A DNA stretch of 64,000 nucleotides from Bacteroidaceae bacterium. Lineage in GTDB: Bacteria > Bacteroidota > Bacteroidia > Bacteroidales > Bacteroidaceae. The stretch's first letter is position 1, and each line of letters begins with the position of its first letter. The stretch lies in contig JAKSJB010000002.1 in NCBI GenBank assembly GCA_024398475.1, forward strand, positions 1-64,000. The letters are read 5' to 3'. The notes beneath the pieces were generated by a model. That model had not been told where the DNA came from, did no database searches, and was given only the letters and a program-made list of their open reading frames with translations. The position numbers and the translations under genes are program-made. Positions 26,522 to 36,414 of this stretch are shown piece by piece.

Positions 26522-27427
26522 ATGAAGACAAAGGAAATAAAACTTGCAATTACTGCAATCATATCTATAGTAATTCTATATTTGGGCATCATATTTCTGA
26601 AAGGTTTGAAATTGTTCAGTACTGATAACATCTATTATATAGAGATGAAGGATGTAGGTGGACTGTCAAAATCCGGAGAAGTCACATCTAAAGGTATGGC
26701 TGTGGGGCAAGTTAAGGATATACAGTACAATGCAGAGAGTCAAATGCTCACGGTCGCAGTGGAACTAAACGAAGGGTTAACTCCTACCGTTGGGAGCTAT
26801 GCTACTATTACGAAGGAAATGCTCGGAGCCCCAAAACTCAACATCGTTATGGGTGACAACCCAAAAGCTCTCATCTCACGCGGCGACACAATACCCGGTA
26901 CGTCCGGTTCCGACCTAATGACTGTTGCCGGAAATATGCTTCCACAGATTCAGGCCATAATTCCAAAGCTTGATTCAATTCTTACTGCAGTCAACATTCT
27001 CGTGAATGACCCTGCTATTAAATCTTCACTTGAGAATCTTGAATATGCCAGTAATAATCTGAAAGCCACAACTGACGGTATCAATTCCTTACTTACCACC
27101 AACGTTCCACAGTTGATGTCTAAAGCCAACAGTATCTGTAACAACCTACAGGAAACCACATCACGAATCAACAGTATTGACATCAACGGAATTGCCGACA
27201 ATGCCAACACAGCCATGATCAATGCAAACAAGACGATGGACAATATTCAAGTATTTACCAACCAACTGAACAACCCGAATTCTTCTATAGGTAAGTTCAT
27301 GAACGATGACAAAATCTACAATCACATTGATTCCACGGCCCTCAATGCCTCCCGTCTTCTTGAAGATTTAAGACTTAATCCTAAGCGATATGTACACTTC
27401 TCTATATTCGGGAAAAAAGACAGATAA
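26522..27427 (+). CDS. MCE/MlaD-family lipid-transport protein
   Basis: The 301-residue protein has one N-terminal membrane helix (about residues 8-28) followed by an MCE domain including VGGLSKSGEVTSKGMAVGQV. MlaD-type proteins form hexameric rings that move phospholipids between the inner and outer membranes with an ABC transporter. The rest is helical, rich in Asn and Ser, and may form the tube or coiled-coil part (NGIADNANTAMINANKTMD). No ABC ATPase or permease genes adjoin it, so the partner must be elsewhere. The ending FSIFGKKDR is compact. The gene follows the amidase, suggesting an envelope operon. Confidence 0.83.
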   Translation: MKTKEIKLAITAIISIVILYLGIIFLKGLKLFSTDNIYYIEMKDVGGLSKSGEVTSKGMAVGQVKDIQYNAESQMLTVAVELNEGLTPTVGSYATITKEMLGAPKLNIVMGDNPKALISRGDTIPGTSGSDLMTVAGNMLPQIQAIIPKLDSILTAVNILVNDPAIKSSLENLEYASNNLKATTDGINSLLTTNVPQLMSKANSICNNLQETTSRINSIDINGIADNANTAMINANKTMDNIQVFTNQLNNPNSSIGKFMNDDKIYNHIDSTALNASRLLEDLRLNPKRYVHFSIFGKKDR

Positions 27428-27769
27428 AAAGCCATTAAATAAATACCATTAAAATAATCAAAAATTACAGAGCGCTTGTATGTATAAAAGTAAACACTTA
27501 ACAATTCAATGAAATAGGCTCATTTTTACAAATCGAATTATAGCATTTCACATCATTTAACTATCAAAAATGCTTGAAAAACAGCACCGTTATTTCACAC
27601 AGTCACAAACACGAAACTATATCTTTACAAATGTGTAAATAACTGACATTTTCCGACTTACATCATACGATAAAAATTCCATTAAAAATTGAGTTTTGCT
27701 ATTCCAAAAAGATGTCGTACCTTTGCAACGTAGGAATTAAAATGTTAGCTTAATACTTCAAGATTTAAG
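27428..27769 (+). promoter_or_regulatory. AT-rich leader with dnaA promoter
   Basis: The gap holds no gene. Its best element is a promoter: TTTG at 27695-27698 and TACCTTTG at 27718-27725 with exactly 19 bases between, 44 bases before the dnaA start. The upstream part is AT-rich with words such as GTTATTTCACACAG and TGTGTAAATAAC. These come near to a DnaA box (TTATNCACA), but none is an exact match and there is no box cluster, so I do not call an origin here. Confidence 0.7.
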
Positions 27770-29155
27770 ATGAATACAGAGTTGATAGAAATGTGGGGTG
27801 AATGCGTCCGAATAATCCGCGACAATATTACTCAAGAGCAGTTTGACACAATCTTTGCCTGTATTAAACCAAAATCATTTGACAATAATCAACTGATATT
27901 GGAAGTACCTAGTAAATTTGTATGCGAATTTATCGAAGAGCACTACCTAGACTTAATGCGCAAGGTTATCACAAGAGTCTATGGAAAGAATGTCCAGTTA
28001 GGATACATCGTTAACTCAGGACAGAATGCCAAGAATTATTCAGACAGCAACTCACATAATCACGAACAGCCAACGAGCGACAGTACAAATGCTTCAAGCA
28101 AGTCTATCGCTCACAATCCAGAAGAGTTAGATTCACAACTCTTCCCACGCTACACTTTTGATAGTTTCATCGAAGGTGACAGCAATAGGCTTGTGCGCTC
28201 TGTAGGAATGTCTATCGCTGAAAATCCAGCAAGGACATTCAATCCTCTATTCATATTCGGTCCGTCTGGATGCGGAAAGACCCATGTGCTTAATGCCATT
28301 GGTTGGGCGGTAAAGGAACAGCACCCTACCCTTCGTGTACTTTACTTATCGGCACATTTGTTCACCTTGCAATACACCAATGCCGCAAGAGAGAACAAAG
28401 TGAATGATTTCATAAACTTCTACCAGACAATCGATGTATTGCTGCTGGACGATGTTCATGAACTGTCTGGTAAGTCGAAGACTCAGAATGCTTTCTTCCA
28501 CATCTTCAATCACCTCCGTCTAAACAACAAGCAAATTGTACTTACGTCAGATAGACCACCAATTGAAATCAATGACCTTGAAGAAAGACTGCTCACTCGA
28601 TTCAAATGGGGACTTCAAGCGGAAATTCTTAAACCAAACAAGACACTATGCCGTGCCATCATCAATAATAAGGTAAAAAAAGAATCATTGCCTATTCCTG
28701 CAAATGTTTGCAACTACATTGCCGAAAAGGTAAACGGCAGCGTAAGAGATATCGAGGGGGTCATCAATTCACTTATGGCTTACTCCGTTGTATACAGGTG
28801 CGACATTTCCATGAAATTAGCGGATCAGGTATTGCCAAAATTTATTCATATCGAAAATGCTCCCATCACTGTAGATGATGTCAAGAAACGGATTTGCAAG
28901 CAGTTTAACATCACCGAAGCAGAACTTACATCCCAAAGCAGAAGACAGCCACTCGCCCAAACCCGTCATATCGCAATTTATCTGGCAAGCAAACTAACCG
29001 GGCTATCCAATTCCCAAATCGGAGAAGACATGGGTGGACGAAGTCATGCAACAGTAAACAATTCTATCAGTGTTATTAAAAATCTATGTGAAACAAATCC
29101 TTCATTCACAAAACAACTTAATGAAATTGAAGAACGCATAGTCCACAACCTATAG
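27770..29155 (+). CDS. dnaA: Chromosomal replication initiator DnaA
   Basis: DnaA binds origin DNA and melts it to start replication. The 461-residue protein has the N-terminal DnaB-interaction domain, a Ser/Asn-rich linker (about 85-120), an AAA+ domain with Walker A GPSGCGKT at 164-171 and Walker B LLLDDVHE, the LEERLLTRFKWGL arginine-finger region, and a C-terminal helix-turn-helix domain. The DNA-binding signature reads GGRSHATV at 422-429, whereas the familiar form is GGRDHTTV, so the residue matching the base-contacting Asp is Ser425. No dnaN, recF or rpmH lies next to it. It is transcribed alone, from its own promoter to its own terminator. Confidence 0.96.
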   Translation: MNTELIEMWGECVRIIRDNITQEQFDTIFACIKPKSFDNNQLILEVPSKFVCEFIEEHYLDLMRKVITRVYGKNVQLGYIVNSGQNAKNYSDSNSHNHEQPTSDSTNASSKSIAHNPEELDSQLFPRYTFDSFIEGDSNRLVRSVGMSIAENPARTFNPLFIFGPSGCGKTHVLNAIGWAVKEQHPTLRVLYLSAHLFTLQYTNAARENKVNDFINFYQTIDVLLLDDVHELSGKSKTQNAFFHIFNHLRLNNKQIVLTSDRPPIEINDLEERLLTRFKWGLQAEILKPNKTLCRAIINNKVKKESLPIPANVCNYIAEKVNGSVRDIEGVINSLMAYSVVYRCDISMKLADQVLPKFIHIENAPITVDDVKKRICKQFNITEAELTSQSRRQPLAQTRHIAIYLASKLTGLSNSQIGEDMGGRSHATVNNSISVIKNLCETNPSFTKQLNEIEERIVHNL

Positions 29156-29215
29156 TCACATATTAATAGAAATCCACATTAATATTCCATTTATTACATA
29201 TCATTTACGGACAAG

Positions 29216-29253
29216 AAAAACAAGAGTTACAAGTTAGTAGCTCTTGTTTTTTT
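29216..29253 (+). terminator. Terminator after dnaA
   Basis: AAAAACAAGAG pairs with CTCTTGTTTTT across a 14-base loop, and the T-run extends to seven. It lies 60 bases after the dnaA stop codon and has the usual form of an intrinsic terminator. Confidence 0.88.
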
Positions 29254-29562
29254 GCAACAAATTTCACCAATTGCCATCTTCGACTTTACATTTTGGAAAA
29301 CTTTTTATTATCGTCAAAAAAGTTATTTTACTGGTTATCAATATATTACGAATAGAAACTGGAAAACTTTTAAAAAAATACCAAATTATTTGTTGTAAAA
29401 TTTGGTTATTTCAAATAAGAGTCGTAGATTTGCAGACGATATCATAATCGAAGTACCTAATAACATTTTATTCGTGTGTAAACGAATTTTTCCTACAACC
29501 AAGTGAGTTACCAAATACTTACTCTTTATCTTTACAATAATAATAAAACATATAAATAGAAA
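29254..29562 (+). promoter_or_regulatory. Promoter, palindrome and leader of nrdJ
   Basis: No gene is seen. TTTG at 29401-29404 and TAGATTTG at 29425-29432, 20 bases apart, form a good Bacteroidales promoter. An inverted repeat, ACCAAATT at 29380-29387 with AATTTGGT at 29399-29406, overlaps the -33 box and is well placed to be a repressor or activator site. It does not resemble the NrdR box that I know. The leader from the promoter to the start codon is about 125 bases long. Confidence 0.65.
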
Positions 29563-32106
29563 ATGCCTACAATGGAAACAAAAACTTTCACTTATGAAGA
29601 AGCATTTGATGCCTCATTAAAGTACTTTGATGGTGACGAGTTGGCTGCAAGGGTTTGGGTCAACAAGTATGCCATGAAGGACTCTTTTGGTAAGATTTAC
29701 GAGCAATCTCCGACTGACATGCACTGGAGAATTGCCAACGAAATTGCACGCATTGAGAATCAGTACGAGAATCCAATGTCTGCTCAGGAAGTATTTGACT
29801 TACTCGACCATTTCCGATATATTGTGCCTGCCGGAAGTCCTATGACAGGAATCGGAAATGATCATCAGGTTGCTTCACTTAGCAATTGCTTTGTCATCGG
29901 TCTTAACGGACAGGCTGACAGTTATGGTGCAATCATCAAAATAGACGAAGAGCAAGTACAGCTCATGAAACGCCGTGGAGGTGTAGGTCATGACCTTTCA
30001 CACATTCGTCCTAAAGGGACGCCTGTAAAGAACTCAGCACTTACATCTACAGGACTTGTTCCTTTCATGGAGCGTTATAGCAATTCAACACGTGAAGTAG
30101 CCCAAGACGGACGTCGCGGAGCCTTGATGCTTTCTGTATCGATCAAGCATCCAGACAGCGAATCTTTTATCGATGCCAAAATGACCGAAGGAAAAGTTAC
30201 TGGTGCAAACGTAAGCGTACGTATCACTGACGATTTCATGAATGCAGCAATCAACGGGCAACAGTTCACACAACAATACCCTATCGACAGCGATGCTCCA
30301 ACAACTATCAAGAAAGTTGACGCAAGCGATATATGGAAGAAGATTGTTCACAATGCATGGAAAAGCGCAGAACCAGGTGTATTGTTCTGGGACACCATCA
30401 TCAAGGAATCTGTACCAGATTGTTATGCAGATCTTGGTTACAAGACAATTTCAACAAACCCATGCGGTGAAATTCCTCTCTGTCCTTACGATAGCTGCCG
30501 CTTGCTCGCCATCAACCTTTATAGTTATGTAGACAATCCATTCACTGCTGCTGCTCAGTTCAATTTTGACAAATTCCGCAAACACGTCAGATTTGCCCAA
30601 CGAATTATGGACGACATCATCGACCTTGAGTTGGAGAAAATACGTCTCATCCAAGCAAAGGTTAACAGCGACCCTGAAAGCGATGAAATCAAGCAAAGCG
30701 AGCGTCATCTTTGGGAAAAGATTTACGATAAGAGCAAGAAAGGTCGACGTACCGGTGTGGGAATCACTGCAGAAGGCGACATGCTTGCCGCTCTCGGTCT
30801 TACATATGGAACTCCTGAGGCCACATATTTCTCAACTGAGATTCATAAAACTATTGCAGTGGAAGCATACCGCAGTTCAGTACAGATGGCAAAGGAGCGA
30901 GGTCACTTCGATGTATATGATGCAGAAAGAGAGAAGAACAACCCATTTGTAAACCGCATCAAGAGTGTTGATCCTCAACTCTATGAGGAGATGACAAAAT
31001 ATGGAAGAAGAAATATTGCATGTCTGACTATTGCCCCTACGGGAACGACTAGTCTCATGACTCAGACTACTTCTGGTATTGAACCAGTATTCCTTCCAGT
31101 ATACACACGTCGTCGCAAGGTTAATCCTAATGACACGAATGCACATGTAGACTATGTTGACGAAACAGGCGACTCGTTTGAAGAATATCTGGTTTACCAT
31201 CCTAAGTTCCTAACTTGGATGAAAGTCAATGGATATGACACAAACAAGAAATACTCGCAGACAGAAATTACTGAACTCGTACAAAAGTCACCATATTATA
31301 AAGCTACGGCTAACGACGTGAACTGGCTCGAGAAGGTTAAAATGCAGGGAGCTATCCAAAAATGGGTTGACCACTCTATTTCAGTTACGATTAACCTTCC
31401 GGCTGATGTAAGTGAAGAACTTGTAAATCAGTTATACATCGAAGCCTGGAAGAGTGGTTGTAAGGGATGTACGGTTTATCGCGACGGAAGCCGAAGCGGT
31501 GTTCTTGTATCAACGAAAAAGGAAGAGAAGAAGGAATGCGACTGTCCACCGCCAAGAGTTACAGAAGTACGTCCAAAAAGCCTTGAATGTGACGTCGTAC
31601 GTTTCCAAAACAACAAAGAGAAATGGGTTGCGTTCGTAGGCCTACTAGATGGCTATCCTTACGAAATCTTTACCGGTGTACTCGATGATGAGGATGGTAT
31701 TGCACTGCCAAAGACTGTAACAAGAGGTCACATAATTAAGAATGTCGACGATGAAGGCAACAAGCGTTATGACTTCCAATTTGAAAATCGCCGTGGTTAC
31801 AAGACTACAATAGAAGGTCTGTCTGAACGTTTCAACAAGGAATACTGGAACTATGCAAAACTTATCAGCGGCGTACTCCGTTATCGCATGCCTCTCATCA
31901 ATGTCATCAAATTAGTTGGTTCACTTCAACTTGAGAGCGAAAGTATCAATACATGGAAAAATGGTGTCGAACGTGCATTGAAGAAATATGTACAGGATGG
32001 CACAAAGGTTACCGGTCAGACCTGTCCTAACTGCCATCATGAAACACTCGTATATCAGGAAGGCTGCCTTATCTGCACAAACTGCGGTCATTCACGTTGC
32101 GGATAG
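29563..32106 (+). CDS. nrdJ: B12-dependent (class II) ribonucleotide reductase
   Basis: This enzyme makes deoxyribonucleotides using adenosylcobalamin as the radical source, so it needs no separate radical subunit and works with or without oxygen. The 847 residues contain the substrate-site cysteine in LSNC (Cys109), the active-site NPCGEIPL with Cys301 and Glu303, the TIAPTGTTSLM loop region, and a C-terminal CPNC...CTNCGHSRCG zinc-ribbon and redox tail that recycles the active-site disulfide. A second ATG three codons in would give almost the same product. The cobalamin uptake operon lies 7 kb upstream. folB follows after 25 bases. Confidence 0.93.
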   Translation: MPTMETKTFTYEEAFDASLKYFDGDELAARVWVNKYAMKDSFGKIYEQSPTDMHWRIANEIARIENQYENPMSAQEVFDLLDHFRYIVPAGSPMTGIGNDHQVASLSNCFVIGLNGQADSYGAIIKIDEEQVQLMKRRGGVGHDLSHIRPKGTPVKNSALTSTGLVPFMERYSNSTREVAQDGRRGALMLSVSIKHPDSESFIDAKMTEGKVTGANVSVRITDDFMNAAINGQQFTQQYPIDSDAPTTIKKVDASDIWKKIVHNAWKSAEPGVLFWDTIIKESVPDCYADLGYKTISTNPCGEIPLCPYDSCRLLAINLYSYVDNPFTAAAQFNFDKFRKHVRFAQRIMDDIIDLELEKIRLIQAKVNSDPESDEIKQSERHLWEKIYDKSKKGRRTGVGITAEGDMLAALGLTYGTPEATYFSTEIHKTIAVEAYRSSVQMAKERGHFDVYDAEREKNNPFVNRIKSVDPQLYEEMTKYGRRNIACLTIAPTGTTSLMTQTTSGIEPVFLPVYTRRRKVNPNDTNAHVDYVDETGDSFEEYLVYHPKFLTWMKVNGYDTNKKYSQTEITELVQKSPYYKATANDVNWLEKVKMQGAIQKWVDHSISVTINLPADVSEELVNQLYIEAWKSGCKGCTVYRDGSRSGVLVSTKKEEKKECDCPPPRVTEVRPKSLECDVVRFQNNKEKWVAFVGLLDGYPYEIFTGVLDDEDGIALPKTVTRGHIIKNVDDEGNKRYDFQFENRRGYKTTIEGLSERFNKEYWNYAKLISGVLRYRMPLINVIKLVGSLQLESESINTWKNGVERALKKYVQDGTKVTGQTCPNCHHETLVYQEGCLICTNCGHSRCG

Positions 32107-32131
32107 GAATAGGAATACAACACAGGAACAA

Positions 32132-32497
32132 ATGACTATATTATTAAACAGCATTCGGATTTATGCCTACCACGGTGTATTTCCGCAGGAACAGGTAGTC
32201 GGAGATTGGTACACAATCAATCTCCGGCTCATTGTTACTGACGAAACAGCCACAGAAACAGACAACATCAGCGACACGATAAACTATGCCAAAGTATTTA
32301 ATGTGGTAAAAACTGAAATGTCTCTCAAATCCAAACTAATAGAGCATGTATGTGGAAGAATCATAACACGGTTATTCCACCAATTTCCTTCTATTGATAC
32401 AATCAGTATTTCAATAGTAAAGCAAAACCCACCTATTAACGGAGCAAATACTGGAGGATGCGGCATAGAACTCACTAAAAGGAATCCAAAACTCTAA
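32132..32497 (+). CDS. folB: Dihydroneopterin aldolase
   Basis: The 121-residue protein matches the small FolB family, which converts dihydroneopterin to 6-hydroxymethyl-dihydropterin in folate synthesis and forms an octameric ring. The start IRIYAYHGVFPQEQVVGDWY contains the usual YHG followed by a downstream Glu. Near the end, IVKQNPPI followed by GGCGIEL fits the family, including the conserved Lys. I chose the ATG beginning MTILLNSIRI; the longer frame upstream overlaps nrdJ and has no matching sequence. It lies 25 bases after nrdJ and 8 bases before a TonB-dependent receptor gene, so all three may share a transcript. Confidence 0.88.
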   Translation: MTILLNSIRIYAYHGVFPQEQVVGDWYTINLRLIVTDETATETDNISDTINYAKVFNVVKTEMSLKSKLIEHVCGRIITRLFHQFPSIDTISISIVKQNPPINGANTGGCGIELTKRNPKL

Positions 32498-32505
32498 TTT
32501 TACAA

Positions 32506-34563
32506 ATGAGACACGTACTGGCTATTCTAACGCTACTATTTTCCGCAAGCACTTCTTTTTCCAAAAACATATCACATTCTATTAATGTGAACAGGAACTC
32601 CACCTTAAAAATCGGTTCAATAGACCCTACTTCTATAATCCACGAAGACCAGTCCCCAATAAACACCTGCAACGGAAACACCACAAATTCATCCACCAGT
32701 CAAGAAATTAATGTAATAATAGATTCAACATTGACTGGCAGAAAAAAAGATTTTACAATAAGTGAGGTTGTAGTTACCGGAACACGCCACAACACCGAAT
32801 CACGATTCATTCCAAACACCATTACACAAGTCAGTCGCGGAAAGTTATCTGAAAGTCATGATTTTTCAGTAATCCCCACTACCGTAGATCTGACTCCTGG
32901 ACTTTTCACTACGTCACGTGGTATACTCGGTTTCGGAGTTCATGCCAATGGAGCCGGAAGTATGAGAATCCGCGGTATGGGTGGAACATCACGTCTGCTA
33001 GTTCTAATAGACGGACAGCCACAGTTTGCAGGACTAATGTCGCACCCTATTCCAGATATGTATCAGACGATGATGACAGAGAAGGTAGAAATACTACGCG
33101 GTCCATCCTCACTCTATTACGGAAGTAACGCAATGGGAGGAGTTATCAACATCATATCACGAAAGATGGTCACAGATGGTTTTAAGACCGAAATCGATCT
33201 TCAAGGCGGCAGTTATGGTACTACTCAAGCGCAAGTCACAAGTCGTATTAAAGTCAACAAACTTTCTGGGATAGTTGGTATCCAGCACCAACAGACTGAC
33301 GGGCACCGAAAAAACAGCGAATTCAGACAAACAGCTGGATTCTTAAAAATAAACTACAAACTTTCATACAAATGGGATATTGCGGCAGACCTCAACATCA
33401 CACATATTCAAACATCCAATCCCGGACCAGAATACGCACCTCTATTCGACAATGACTATAAGATTACGCGTGGACTTACCTCTGTGCAACTTTCCGATAA
33501 TTTTGGATGGACCAATGGAGCATTTCGTTTTTTCTTCGATTGGGGGCACCATAACATTGACGACGGTACCACAGATTTTACATCCTTACCTACAGAACGA
33601 CTATACCTTCATAACGACTACATCACGGGATTCAACCTTTTCCAAACTGCACGACTCTTTTCAGGCAACCGTTCTACATTCGGAATTGAATTTCAAAATT
33701 ATGGAGGAAGTGCATGGAATAAAGACAAGGCTACTGGTTCCAAAACATATCTCATGAAAGATGAAGAAGGGAACATTGTACATAATCAACATGTAAACGA
33801 CATTGCTGCATACATCGACTTGCACCAAGCCATTATCAATTGGTTGACACTAGATGCGGGCATACGAATAGACCATCATTCTACAATCGGCACCGAATGG
33901 ATTCCTCAGGTAGGAATTATTTTCCACACATCACCTTTTAACGATATAAAGGCACTCATAAGCAAGGGTTTCCGCAATCCAACGATAAAAGATCTGTACA
34001 TGTTTGCGGCTTCTTCTACGGATTTACACCCTGAAAGAGTGATGAACTATGAGATAGCATTATCCGGGTCCAGCGAAATAGGGTTCAACTATGGAGCCAA
34101 CATTTTTTACATGGAAGGTTGCAACATAATCAACACAGTAAGAACTGACGGCAAGCCACGTAACATCAACACAGGTAACTTTTATCATTGGGGCATTGAA
34201 ATTAATGGAAGCTATAGAATCAATGAGTTTTGGGGCATTGATGCTAACTATAGTTTTCTACACATGCATACACCTCTCGAAGGTTCACCAGAGCACAAGA
34301 CATACATAGGGGCCACCTACAAATATCACAGTCTTACAATTCGTCCATCTTTACTATGTATCAATCACCTACCTCTATCTGACGGCAAAGACTGCGACAT
34401 GGAGGACTATGCCCTACTCAACCTATCCACTTCATACAATCTCAACACGCACATTCAATTATTTGTCAACGGAGAGAATCTTTTTAGTCAGCACTATCAG
34501 ACATATGCAGGTTTTTACATGCCACGTGCAACAATCATAAGTGGAATCCGAATTAATCTTTGA
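32506..34563 (+). CDS. TonB-dependent outer-membrane receptor
   Basis: The 685-residue protein has a signal peptide (about residues 1-20), an N-terminal extension of about 65 residues rich in Asn, Thr and Ser, a TonB-box-like ISEVVVTGTRH near residue 85, and a plug with VEILRGPSSLYYGSNAMGGV. A beta-barrel follows, with FRNPTIKDLYMFA and the C-terminal strand typical of siderophore and metal receptors. The ligand is unknown: no riboswitch, regulator or surface lipoprotein gene adjoins it. It is not closely similar in its extracellular parts to the BtuB-like receptor in this window. It sits in a tight run (8 bases after folB), which is odd for a receptor. Confidence 0.85.
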   Translation: MRHVLAILTLLFSASTSFSKNISHSINVNRNSTLKIGSIDPTSIIHEDQSPINTCNGNTTNSSTSQEINVIIDSTLTGRKKDFTISEVVVTGTRHNTESRFIPNTITQVSRGKLSESHDFSVIPTTVDLTPGLFTTSRGILGFGVHANGAGSMRIRGMGGTSRLLVLIDGQPQFAGLMSHPIPDMYQTMMTEKVEILRGPSSLYYGSNAMGGVINIISRKMVTDGFKTEIDLQGGSYGTTQAQVTSRIKVNKLSGIVGIQHQQTDGHRKNSEFRQTAGFLKINYKLSYKWDIAADLNITHIQTSNPGPEYAPLFDNDYKITRGLTSVQLSDNFGWTNGAFRFFFDWGHHNIDDGTTDFTSLPTERLYLHNDYITGFNLFQTARLFSGNRSTFGIEFQNYGGSAWNKDKATGSKTYLMKDEEGNIVHNQHVNDIAAYIDLHQAIINWLTLDAGIRIDHHSTIGTEWIPQVGIIFHTSPFNDIKALISKGFRNPTIKDLYMFAASSTDLHPERVMNYEIALSGSSEIGFNYGANIFYMEGCNIINTVRTDGKPRNINTGNFYHWGIEINGSYRINEFWGIDANYSFLHMHTPLEGSPEHKTYIGATYKYHSLTIRPSLLCINHLPLSDGKDCDMEDYALLNLSTSYNLNTHIQLFVNGENLFSQHYQTYAGFYMPRATIISGIRINL

Positions 34564-34667
34564 TAAATATTCGTTACATATGTGACAATCTGTCCGAACA
34601 GAAATTCCTGTATCAATTGGCACAAGATTTGTACACTAATACATCGGAATTCAAAAAAACATATTAT

Positions 34668-35246
34668 ATGAAAGAAGAAAACAAGAAACAAGAGATTGAG
34701 GTAGAAGAAGGGAACGATGCATTCTCTGACTCTCAATCCGTCAGCAACGAGACTGAGCAGGCATGCGATCCAGAGGTGGAAGAAGAAACTGCAGAATCAT
34801 TACTTGAGAAGGCCAAGACCGAAATAGCGGAACTCAAGGATAAGAATTTACGACAAATGGCAGAATTTGACAATTATCGTAAACGTGTGTTGAAGGAAAA
34901 AGCAGACTTAATACTCAATGGAGGAGAAAAGGTTTTGACTGAAATTCTACCAATCATTGATGACTTGGAACGTGCAGAACAAGGGATGGAACATATGACT
35001 GAAGTAAATGCTGTAAAAGAAGGGGTAGAACTTATCATCGAGAAATTTATGAAATTCATGAAAAGCCAAGGTGTTGAGCCAATAGACACAAAGGACAAGG
35101 ATTTCGATGTTAACTACCACGAAGCAATTACTATGATTCCTGCACCTGCGCCAGAAATGAAGGGCAAGGTTATTGACTGCATCAGCAAAGGCTACACGCT
35201 CAACGAAAAAGTAATACGTTACGCAAAAGTCGTAGTTGGAGAATAA
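34668..35246 (+). CDS. grpE: Nucleotide exchange factor GrpE
   Basis: GrpE releases ADP from DnaK during chaperone cycling. I start at MKEENKKQEIEVEEG, giving 192 residues; the longer frame runs back through the receptor's end without homology. The acidic N-terminal tail (to about 50), the long coiled coil (ESLLEKAKTEIAELKDKNLR), and the C-terminal beta-domain with VNYHEAITM and GYTLNEKVIRYAKVVV are all typical. dnaJ starts 6 bases after its stop, so the two are translated from one message. No dnaK gene is in this window. Confidence 0.95.
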   Translation: MKEENKKQEIEVEEGNDAFSDSQSVSNETEQACDPEVEEETAESLLEKAKTEIAELKDKNLRQMAEFDNYRKRVLKEKADLILNGGEKVLTEILPIIDDLERAEQGMEHMTEVNAVKEGVELIIEKFMKFMKSQGVEPIDTKDKDFDVNYHEAITMIPAPAPEMKGKVIDCISKGYTLNEKVIRYAKVVVGE

Positions 35247-35252
35247 CGGTTT

Positions 35253-36395
35253 ATGGCAAAAAAAGACTACTATGAAGTGCTTGGAGTCGAGAAGACAGCA
35301 AGCGCAGACGAAATTAAGCGTGCCTATAAGAAAATGGCAATTCAATATCACCCGGACAGAAATCCCGGTGATAAGGAAGCTGAAACAAAATTCAAGGAAG
35401 CGGCCGAAGCATACGACGTACTGAGAGATCCAGACAAACGACAGCGTTACGACCAATTCGGTCCAGATGCATTCAATGGTTCCGGCAGTTACGGAGGTCA
35501 AGGAATGGACATGAACGACATTTTCTCGATGTTTGGTGACATATTCGGTGGTTTTGGGGGATTCGGTGGTTTTGGGGGCGAAAGCCGTAGAAATCTAAAA
35601 TACAAAGGACAGGACCAACGTTTCAAAGTAGAACTGACCCTCAAGGAAATTGTCAATGGCACAACCAAAAAATTCAAACTGAAAAAACATGTTCAATGTA
35701 GCCATTGCCATGGAAGTGGCAGCAGCGACGGCAAAGAAACGACATGCCCAACGTGCAACGGAACAGGATATGTTATACGCCAGCAACAGAGTTTTTTCGG
35801 CACCATGCGTTCACAAAGTCCATGTCCTAGTTGTCACGGCGAAGGTAAAATTATCAAAAACAAATGTCAACACTGTATGGGTGAAGGCATTGAAATGGGG
35901 GAAGAGATTGTAGAAGTAAATTTCCCTGCCGGCATGGTTGAAGGCATGGTATTAAATGTGCCTGGCAAAGGCGGTGCAGGAAGACGCAACGGTGAAAACG
36001 GCGATCTTCAGATTATTATAAAGGAAGTCAAAGACAATGAACTCATTCGGGATGGAAACGACTTAATCTACAACCTGATGATTTCTGTTCCGCAGGCAAT
36101 CTTAGGAGGACAAATACAAGTTCCTACTGTTGAAGGCAAGACTACAATCACAATACAGCCAGGAACACAACCAGACACCCTTCTACGCCTTAAAGGTAAG
36201 GGTATTCCTGAAGTACAAGGATACAACAAAGGTACTAGAGGTGATGAAATTATTAAAGTAAGTATCTACATTCCCGAATCACTGAACCGTGAGGAAAAGG
36301 AAATGATACAATCAATACAAAACAGTGATAATTTCATTCCTACTGACAGCATCAAGGAAAAACTCAAGAGAAAATTCCGTTCATACTTCAATTAA
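35253..36395 (+). CDS. dnaJ: Co-chaperone DnaJ
   Basis: DnaJ delivers unfolded proteins to DnaK and stimulates its ATPase. The 380 residues contain a J-domain with the HPD motif (YHPDRNPG), a Gly/Phe-rich linker ([11 protein letters not shown]), four zinc-binding repeats ([32 protein letters not shown]) and the C-terminal substrate-binding domain. It is therefore a full type I DnaJ. It lies 6 bases after grpE. folC begins 19 bases further on. Confidence 0.97.
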   Translation: MAKKDYYEVLGVEKTASADEIKRAYKKMAIQYHPDRNPGDKEAETKFKEAAEAYDVLRDPDKRQRYDQFGPDAFNGSGSYGGQGMDMNDIFSMFGDIFGGFGGFGGFGGESRRNLKYKGQDQRFKVELTLKEIVNGTTKKFKLKKHVQCSHCHGSGSSDGKETTCPTCNGTGYVIRQQQSFFGTMRSQSPCPSCHGEGKIIKNKCQHCMGEGIEMGEEIVEVNFPAGMVEGMVLNVPGKGGAGRRNGENGDLQIIIKEVKDNELIRDGNDLIYNLMISVPQAILGGQIQVPTVEGKTTITIQPGTQPDTLLRLKGKGIPEVQGYNKGTRGDEIIKVSIYIPESLNREEKEMIQSIQNSDNFIPTDSIKEKLKRKFRSYFN

Positions 36396-36414
36396 TTATT
36401 AGCATCTTATTCCA

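Noticed and set aside
27428-27769. Replication origin upstream of dnaA
   Set aside because: Only near-matches to DnaA boxes occur, not clustered, and the skew direction points to a terminus rather than an origin.
32506-34563. Second cobalamin receptor
   Set aside because: It is a TonB-dependent receptor, but no riboswitch or propeller gene adjoins it and nothing in the sequence points to cobalamin.
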